Assembly: GCF_900963305.1 (NCBI RefSeq)
Contig: NC_042531.1
Location: forward strand, 2,355,872 to 2,419,871
Reading direction: 5' to 3'
DNA from: Echeneis naucrates
Taxonomy: Eukaryota; Chordata; Actinopteri; Carangiformes; Echeneidae
Length of the DNA stretch: 64,000 nucleotides
Part shown: positions 57,175 to 64,000 of the stretch, piece after piece
How positions within the stretch are numbered: position 1 is the first letter of the stretch
Layout: every line of letters starts with the position of its first letter
The notes under the pieces: generated by a model
Database searches by the model: none
Seen by the model: only the letters and a program-made list of their open reading frames with translations
What the model was told of the DNA's origin: nothing
Position numbers and translations under genes: made by a program

Positions 57175-58218
57175 TTACCAGATGTTTCCATTACTGAAAT
57201 TATTCTGTTTCAATTCTTTTTTTCTTTCATTTTGAATAATTATGAAGTGAAGCAATGAAATAATCTCATTCAAAACGTAGAGTTCAATTGTTTTTAATGC
57301 AAACAAATCTTTACCAGCTTGTCTAATTTTGGACAGCTTCAGACCATACATTACTGGATTTTGAAGAGGCTGAATGATCACCACGTACATTGACAAGACA
57401 ACACAGAGAGGATACGGAACCGTGAACATGTCGAATCTCTGAGTAATCAAACTAATAAAACAGGCAACCATGAAGCTAATGATAGAAACTAAGTGTGGAG
57501 TGCAGGTATCCAAGGCCTTCGCTTTAGTCTCTTTGGATCCTTTTATACACACCTGCAAAATCTTTATATAACTGTATGTAATATAACTGACAGGGCCAGC
57601 TACAGAAATGATAAGGCCAAAAACTAGATCATGAACCAGTGACGCTGTTCTGTCTGGAGAACAGGAGAGTTCAACTACAAGGTGATTTGCACAAAACACT
57701 TTGTTAATAACGGAACGACAACGTTTCATACGAATAGTAAAAGACAGCAAAACTCCGACTTCAACAAAAGAAATGATCCAGATAGCAAGTATGACAGTTT
57801 GCACTTTTCTTGTTGTCATTAAGTTATTATAATGTAAAGGCTTACAGATACACACATATCTGTCATATGCCATTATTGTTAATGTTCCAAATTCAACACC
57901 TACATATGAATGAATGTTAAATATTTGAAGGAAGCAATAGAAAACTGAAATTTCATGAGTATCTGACAATACTTGTGCCATCAAGCAGGGCAACATAGAC
58001 GTGCTGCCATATATTTCATTAATAAATAAACTACACAGGAACAGGTACATGGGCTCATGTAAATTTTGGTGTGAATAAATAATAGCAATAACCACAGTGT
58101 TGGCTAAAATAACTGATATGTAAAATAGCAGTGCCAGAGTGAAATACAGGTACTTAAGCATCCCCATATTACCATACATCGCCAACACAAAGGACACAAT
58201 CTCTGTTGAATTCTCCAT
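57175..58218 (-). CDS. odorant receptor (teleost OR family), single exon
   Basis: Class A GPCR for odorant detection, 347 aa from the chosen start (MENSTEIVSF..., NST sequon); an in-frame ATG 25 codons upstream adds an untypical leader. Hallmarks: HEPMYLFLCSLF in TM2, MAYDRYVCICKPLHY at the end of TM3, KALDTCTPHL before TM6, PLQNPVMYGLK in TM7. After FALKTIEL an extra tail of about 35 residues (ending NFSNGNIW) makes it longer than most fish ORs, possibly a lost stop codon. The frame is intact. Not related to the TAARs beyond the GPCR fold; olfactory families can lie side by side. Subfamily not assigned. Confidence 0.93.
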   Translation of the reverse strand: MENSTEIVSFVLAMYGNMGMLKYLYFTLALLFYISVILANTVVIAIIYSHQNLHEPMYLFLCSLFINEIYGSTSMLPCLMAQVLSDTHEISVFYCFLQIFNIHSYVGVEFGTLTIMAYDRYVCICKPLHYNNLMTTRKVQTVILAIWIISFVEVGVLLSFTIRMKRCRSVINKVFCANHLVVELSCSPDRTASLVHDLVFGLIISVAGPVSYITYSYIKILQVCIKGSKETKAKALDTCTPHLVSIISFMVACFISLITQRFDMFTVPYPLCVVLSMYVVIIQPLQNPVMYGLKLSKIRQAGKDLFALKTIELYVLNEIISLLHFIIIQNERKKELKQNNFSNGNIW

Positions 58219-59993
58219 CAGTCTAATAAGGAAACAACAGAATACATCTGATGATGTGCCTGTCAAGGATAAAGATAAAGTAAAAAAAATCAACTATTCA
58301 TATTTAAGTAATATTTACAGCCCTGAACAACATCAACTGCGTTGATGATAAAAAGTATGCAATTCATACATTGAAACATGAAACTACCATTTATAAATTA
58401 ATACGTTTCTACAAAAAAAAAAACAAAAATTTAGAAAACACCATATATGACAACATTTAAAAAGAACCTCATAAAAAAGGAGTCAAGATAAATAATTATG
58501 AATCCCAGTTCAAAAGCACTATGTGATTGTAATTTTGAATGTACCACATTTCTGTATTAATAAATAATAAAACGTAACCAAAGAGTGAGACAGAAAGATG
58601 AGCAACAGGAAGCTGAAGGCTGCTGAAAGCTCCCCTCCTTACTGAGACAAACTGAGCCAACCACTAACCTTTTATACCGTCAAAGCAAAAGAACTTCACA
58701 AGTATGATGTAAAGCTAATTGGAACTTTTTTTCCTGTATGCCACCATATGAAGTTAAGTACAATTCAAAGTTCAGAATCCCCCCCCCCCAAAAAAAAAAA
58801 GATTTTATGTCTTTTTCATCATGTAATGGTCAAATTGATCCAGTGTGATCAGGTTTATTGGGGCAGCAGTCGACCTCCACATCTGTACTGAAGGCCGAAC
58901 AGACAGAAATGTGATTATACAGATCTATGATCGTACAAAATCCTGCAATATTAATTCCCTTTTGGGGTTTCATATCTCGGTGATAACTGACTCCTGAGAA
59001 GGCGAACCTCAAATGAAGGATTATAAATCCTTTTGTTTCGATAAAACTCAGCTGTCAATATGTAAACACTTCAACGTCAAACTGATAAAAACTCACAACA
59101 CAATGCAATATGTTTCAGTGCAGCAGATAACTCCTTTCCTCGCTTTGTCTTGGTAAATACAACCGTGTGTGTGTGTGTGTTACTGTGTGTGTCCGTGTGT
59201 CCATGTGTGTTGGCAGCTACAGCAACAGAAACACACAGAACCTAGTGGAGAAACCTAGCAACAGGGCTTGGACACATTAACACGCAAACATGCCTTACAA
59301 GGACACTTGTCCACAAGCCACAAGCCAGGTTTTAGAGTTACAAGTGAAATCCAAGTCACAGAGAACTCAGAAATAATAATAATGATATTAATGAAAATTT
59401 TAATCGCAGTGATAATGATAAGTCATTTTCCAGATGTCCAGAGGAGATTCTCAAAAGTGCCAAGTCCTCAACTAAAAAGGTCACTGTGTTTGAACATGAA
59501 GTCTCAGTTTTGTTTTTGTCTTAACTTAAAGACTCCACAAACTGTTGCACAAAAGTGATTGACAAAGTGGCTTAAGAGGTTGTGTGTTCAGTCGTCATAT
59601 AACACTGCAGTCTGTGCACTGTTGTTAGGATAGGAATGTGCGTTTCTGTGTGTGTGTGTGGGTTTTGAAAGGCAGCCAAACACTGCCAGTCCAGTGTTAT
59701 TAGTTCTCTTAAACACACACACCGTCAGAAAGAGAGAGACAGCACAGTGTTTGGAAGGGAGACAGCAGGTATGTAAAAGGTTTTGTCTTTAAAACTCTGA
59801 TGTGATGTGTTGAGGAGCTAATCAACCACATTATTGATCTGCAAAACCAAATCTAAATCTCAGGAAATGCTCCCTAAAGCCAAAAGTTTGTTCTTTCTAA
59901 TCCTTGACTGTCTTCCGGTCAGTGATCCAATGATCTAAACTTTTCATGTATTATCTGCTCTGATAGTGCCGTGTTGACTCAGCTGTCTTCCAG
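58219..59993. other. intergenic region between OR and kiaa2012-like gene
   Basis: No coding gene seen. It holds a C/A homopolymer pair near 58,781-58,800 and a GT microsatellite. Near its right end CAGCAG|GTATGT (donor at 59,769) and CTTCCAG| (acceptor ending 59,993) would fit a non-coding first exon ending at 59,768 spliced to the first coding exon of the gene below. Confidence 0.55.
59165..59210 (+). repeat. (GT)n microsatellite, interrupted
   Basis: GT dinucleotides with a few interruptions (TTAC, CC, CCA). Ordinary simple repeat. Confidence 0.9.
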
Positions 59994-60007
59994 AACGACA
60001 TGACATC

Positions 60008-63000
60008 ATGAATGATTCGTCACTCTCCCTGCTGAGTCGGGGATGCGGTCGTTTCGTCTCATCCAACGGAAGCAGTTGGAAACACGATGGACGGCTGGAA
60101 GTCTGTTACACACCACAGGTTTGTTCACACTCGCATCAGTGACTCCTGACATTCATCAGCGAGTCAATCATTCCTCTCATTATGAAATCAATACAATCCA
60201 CGAATCTACCAAAAGGATTACTACATCTGGAAGTCACAGGAGTCTCTACTGCGTCTGTCCGCCAGCGGCCGTTTGCTTGTGAAAGCAGAGTCAACGCTTC
60301 CTAAGACTTACAGCACTCGTAAGGGGCCGCTCCTGCTGTACTCCCAGGTTTGTTCATATGGTCGTTTATCATTGTTCTACTGGGCCAATCTTTGCACACA
60401 AAAATGTACGACTTCAGTGTTTCTGTCCCGTCCGCCTTCTCCAGGATCTGGTCACTCTGGAAAACAGTTGTGGGTCAGAGGCTGGAAACAGGAAGAAGAG
60501 GGTTGTCCCGCCATCCAGTGAACAAGTTGAGCAGCAGCTGAACACCATAAAGGAGCTAACAGCCGCCATTTTGAGCTGCAGCAATAATCAGGTAGTTGCA
60601 GCAGAAAAAACATGTATATGTGCATACTGTCTGTATTTGATTTAATGTGTTCATGTAGTCCTACAGAAACATTTACACTGCTCATTGTTTTTGCTTCATG
60701 GCCCCTCTGTTTAGTCTCTCTACTCATCTCTGTTGTTGCTGTCTTTGTTCTGGATATGAAAACATAATTTTTGAGCTATAAAAACTTTACAAGATAACGA
60801 GGTAACCATTTCCTGTGTTAACTGGAGATCTTCCGCTGTATGATAACCAAAAATGATTGTTGATGCGTCTTTTTACTCTAGAACACACCTCCCAGACTCT
60901 CTCCTCCTCTTCATTTCCCTCCTGCTCCAGCCCTTCCTTGTCCCAGTCCTCTCTCTATTCGTCCCACAAAAGCACAGCCACTGTGCTTTAAAAACAACGC
61001 AGAACAAGTGGAGAATAAACACAAAGGTAAACAAGATCTGTTTGGAGAAACTAATATGGATGAGAGTAAGAAGATGGAAGCAGTAATTCATTGAATAAAT
61101 AAATGGTTAACGATTGACTGTGGGCTGCATGAAAAATGAAAATAAAAGAATAAAACCAGTTAAACTCTCTGAAAGTTTTGAAACCCAAAATGAATCTTCA
61201 TCTGCAGGTGAAGGGGAGGAGCCGAGCAGCAGAGACAGAGTCAGGCTGGACTTATTTCTCCAGGTAGAATCCTCGGACGGACCCTCAGCCCTGGACATGC
61301 TATGTAGCAATTACCCCTGAAGACCCAGAAGGAGCTCATGTGACTTGTTATTGACTGAAGAAACCTCTAAAGACATTTGTCAATGCACCTTCAGCTGCGA
61401 GTTGTATTAATTATGCTGTAAATTATTGTTCTTTCTTGCTAACTGCAGACAACTGAAAGTCCAGAACACACTGAAATGCACCACCACAGCACAGGAGGGA
61501 CCCATCCAGATAAGAAATGTGTCCATGAAGTAGCAGATGATCGAGGCCGCGCCATCCAGAACAGCAATATGACGAATGATGATAAAAGCAGCATCAGTGG
61601 GAGGAAAGGTTGTGTGTTTTAAATGTGCAATGAGGGAAAGTCAACGTACTCTGGAGTGTAACAGTGAAGAGCTTTGAAGAGCATTTTGTTTTCCAGTAAG
61701 ACAACACATTTTATTTATGAGCGCCTTTTCAAGACACTCACTGTACAGTGAATAAAAACAACAACAAATAAAATCAACATCCATAAAAGAAACAATGGAG
61801 AGTGTAATGCAAGTTACAGTGAGTGAGGAAACTTAAAATAGGTTAGTTTTGAGTTTGGACTTTAAGACGGGGAGCGAGTCAGAGAGTTCCAGAGGCGAAG
61901 AAGAAGAAGTGTAGCAGCAACATTCACCTAAATTATTTCCTTGTGCAACATGTTTAAAGCCACGATTCTTTGCTTGCCTCTGCCACACAAAGGTCTACTC
62001 CTTCCTCCTCTCTGTGGTGGACCCTGCTGGGAGAGGACTGACAGGGTAAGCTTCTGTTTGACAAAAATATTAGCTAGTAGAAGACGTTGAGGCTTTTGTT
62101 GCATCCCTAGTTTTAAGCTTTTATCAGCTGATATGAAAAGACATTACGGCACCCAGTAAAAGTGGAGTTCCGGGGAACTGGACTTCATTGTAGATAACTG
62201 TGATCCAAGAGGCCTCTTCAGTTCTGACAGGCCGGTAAATAGACTCAGATATTTGATCATCAAGGCTCCATCTATGCCAAAGGAGACAAGCCATCAAAAT
62301 CTTCACACACATATTTTATTCAAGATACTTCAAGTGGCATTACATTAAAAGTGCTCTAAGAGCAGCAAGCAGCAATGTCTACGTTCAATGTTTCAGCTAA
62401 GATGTGAGCGAGTGGACAGCGGTCAACACCGTGCACAGCATCTTCCGCCCATACACACTGCTGCCCCCGCAGGACTGATCCAGGACCAGGAGCAGGACCA
62501 GCAGGATGCCCAACCACGAACAGACAGAGATGGATTTCAGTCCGAAGATGGTCAGAGGAGACTCCACCAGCAGCCTTTGACTCTACCGCTCATGTTTCCA
62601 GAGAAAGAGGGTAACAAAGAGTTCAACCATAGCTTGCTTGTTTATTTATTTTATTTAAAGCAAACTACAAATGTCATTAAATTACTCATAGTGAGTAAAA
62701 TTTAGGACATATAGAGAGTTGTAAAAAAAAATATATATATATATAAAAGACATATATTTCAAGTCACAGCCTGAACTACCTGATGATGCTGTGTTATATT
62801 CTCACTCTGTCTTTAAGAAGCGTTAAATGGGATGAAGAGAAGAGGAGGAAGAGGAAGAACAGAGAGGACAGCAGGATGGGACGGAGGAGGAGGAAGAGGA
62901 AAACAACACACTGAAAAACCATCTGGGATTCTTCAGGATTCAGGACCAGGTAGTGCTCATACACATTCAAGCGTTTCGACAAAGTCTGAGTTTCAACCTG

Positions 63001-63847
63001 AACTGGAGATGCTGGTAGTTAAAATAAAAACATAATATGTGTCAACAACAAACAGATAGACACTCTAGTTAAAGATCTTCTTTCTGCCTCTCCTCCAGGG
63101 CAACTCCCTCCTGCTGGCATGTTGGGTCGTGTTGCAGGATGGAAAGGTCCAGGAAAGCAGAGCTCTTTGGCCTTCTTACAAAGCCGACTGTTGGACCTGC
63201 AGGATCCCCGTGAATCCAGTCATGCCACCAGAAGTGTGGTGAAGGGCGTTCTACCGCTGGAGCTGAGAGGTCGGACATCCAAGTATAAATTATTATTACT
63301 CTAGTGTATTTTATTTTGAAGGGATTCCAGTAAAGTATACTATCGGTACCACACGAGTTAAAAGAAACCGAAATCAGTCACACAGATTAACACTATTAAA
63401 CTGTTTTCTCGTTAATCTCGTTAGATTTTAAGATGCACATTTGTTTTTTTGGCTTCACTTGCTTCTGGTATGAAGACAAAATAAAATGATTAAAGAATGA
63501 AGTTAATGAAGGGGTTCCTTTCTTCATCTTTGTTATATTGTCAGACTTGCAGAATGGTTCGTCGGCTGGATGTCTAATCCTGGGCCCTGACGGAGAAATC
63601 GTTCAACTGTCACTGTACAACATCACCCAGAACCCCCCACTGGGTGAGGAGGGCACAGGGCAGCAAGGTATGATCTATATTTACCCGTAGGACAGAGAAA
63701 TGTTTGGATACAATATTATGAGAAAGGAAGTGTTGGGATCAATTATCAGGAATCACTCTTTTGGTTTCCAAGCTCTCCAGGTTTTGTCCACAGAGGGGGA
63801 CACTTTACCCTGGGTCGTTGTGCTGCAGCCTGAGCATACACACACAG
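60008..63847 (+). CDS. kiaa2012: KIAA2012-like gene, first twelve coding exons (continues past window)
   Basis: Spliced model with consistent phases and GT-AG sites: 60,008-60,118; 60,216-60,347; 60,445-60,591; 60,882-61,026; 61,208-61,263; 61,449-61,608; 61,993-62,045; 62,397-62,610; 62,818-62,949; 63,099-63,269; 63,545-63,667; 63,773-63,847. From memory of the mammalian protein, three stretches match in order: SLSLLSRGCGRF...LEV then DYYIWKSQES; LPKTYSTRKGPLLLYS; LILGPDGEIVQLSL. KIAA2012 is a poorly characterised vertebrate protein with a long coiled-coil C terminus that would lie beyond the window; its function is unknown to me. The region between is low-complexity (Gln/Asp, Arg/Gly). Exons 7 and 12 and the acceptor of exon 2 (weak tract) are the least sure. 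Confidence 0.72.
62730..62745 (+). repeat. (AT)n simple repeat
   Basis: Short AT run after an A tract, inside the intron between exons 8 and 9 of the kiaa2012-like gene. Confidence 0.85.
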
Positions 63848-64000
63848 GTCTGCAAAAACACACACATTCATACACACCTTTGTGCACATCTGCCATGCTG
63901 AAACATTTGGTGCAATAAATGACAAAACAGCAATGTGACCTCTGCCATCGCTCTGGTCATCACGGTCATGACTTTCTGCCCACATAATTACTTATATATA

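Noticed and set aside
59268-59558. Plus-strand frame of 96 codons
   Set aside because: AT-rich, no domain, no conserved context; probably chance.
60273-60645. Several overlapping plus-strand frames with ATG starts
   Set aside because: They cross splice sites; the spliced reading DYYIWKSQES...LLLYS and the next exon fit a known protein instead.
1-64000. CRISPR arrays, rRNA or tRNA genes, bacterial-type operons
   Set aside because: None seen; introns, LINEs and receptor families show vertebrate DNA, and the repeats are segmental duplications and microsatellites.

Overview
The window is vertebrate genomic DNA, almost certainly from a teleost fish. It carries a tandem array of two-exon trace amine-associated receptor (TAAR) genes of the large teleost-specific clade, an L2-type LINE of the kind common in fish, a fish odorant receptor, and the 5' part of a multi-exon gene whose translated exons match vertebrate KIAA2012.

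Layout. Positions 1-54,498 form a modular array built from a few repeated blocks: (1) a promoter-like 5' flank followed by a plus-strand receptor (TAAR-A); (2) a convergent 3' intergenic block followed by a minus-strand receptor (TAAR-B); (3) a short dead TAAR-A fragment fused to a 5'-truncated, minus-strand reverse-transcriptase element with a restriction-like endonuclease (R2-superfamily-like); (4) a spacer with one strong CTCF-like motif. Order: A1-B1-fragment/RT-B2-spacer-fragment/RT-B3-A flank-[13-N gap]-B4-spacer-fragment/RT-B5-A flank+L2-A2-B6-fragment/RT-B7-A flank-A3-B8-spacer. That gives three TAAR-A genes (A1 and A3 open, A2 shifted), eight TAAR-B loci (B1, B7 and B8 open; B2-B6 shifted by one-base indels), four A fragments, four RT copies plus a scrap, and two L2 copies plus 25 bases of a third that runs into the gap.

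Receptors. Both types lack the classical aminergic Asp at 3.32 (Gly in A, Ser in B) and have Asp at 5.42, the non-classical amine anchor of this teleost TAAR clade. TAAR-B paralogs are nearly identical except at 7.42-7.44 in TM7, next to the ligand pocket. The intron after TM1 starts with GC in all copies, although TAAR-A also offers a GT site three bases downstream.

Quality warning. Bases 1 to about 9,440 match 32,505 to about 41,940 almost perfectly, and the stretch from about 18,300 to 38,700 is rich in one-base homopolymer indels and holds a 13-N gap where about 5.4 kb is expected. Part of the array may be assembly duplication, and several 'pseudogenes' may be consensus errors.

Right side. 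From 54,499 the sequence is single copy: about 2.7 kb without a recognised gene, a minus-strand odorant receptor (57,175-58,218), an empty stretch, and a plus-strand KIAA2012-like gene from 60,008 (with a probable non-coding first exon before it) that runs off the window. I found no convincing new molecular system. The most interesting signals are the TM7 hypervariation, the shared GC donor, the block-recombination architecture, the CTCF-like spacer and an orphan promoter/first exon carried in each A flank.
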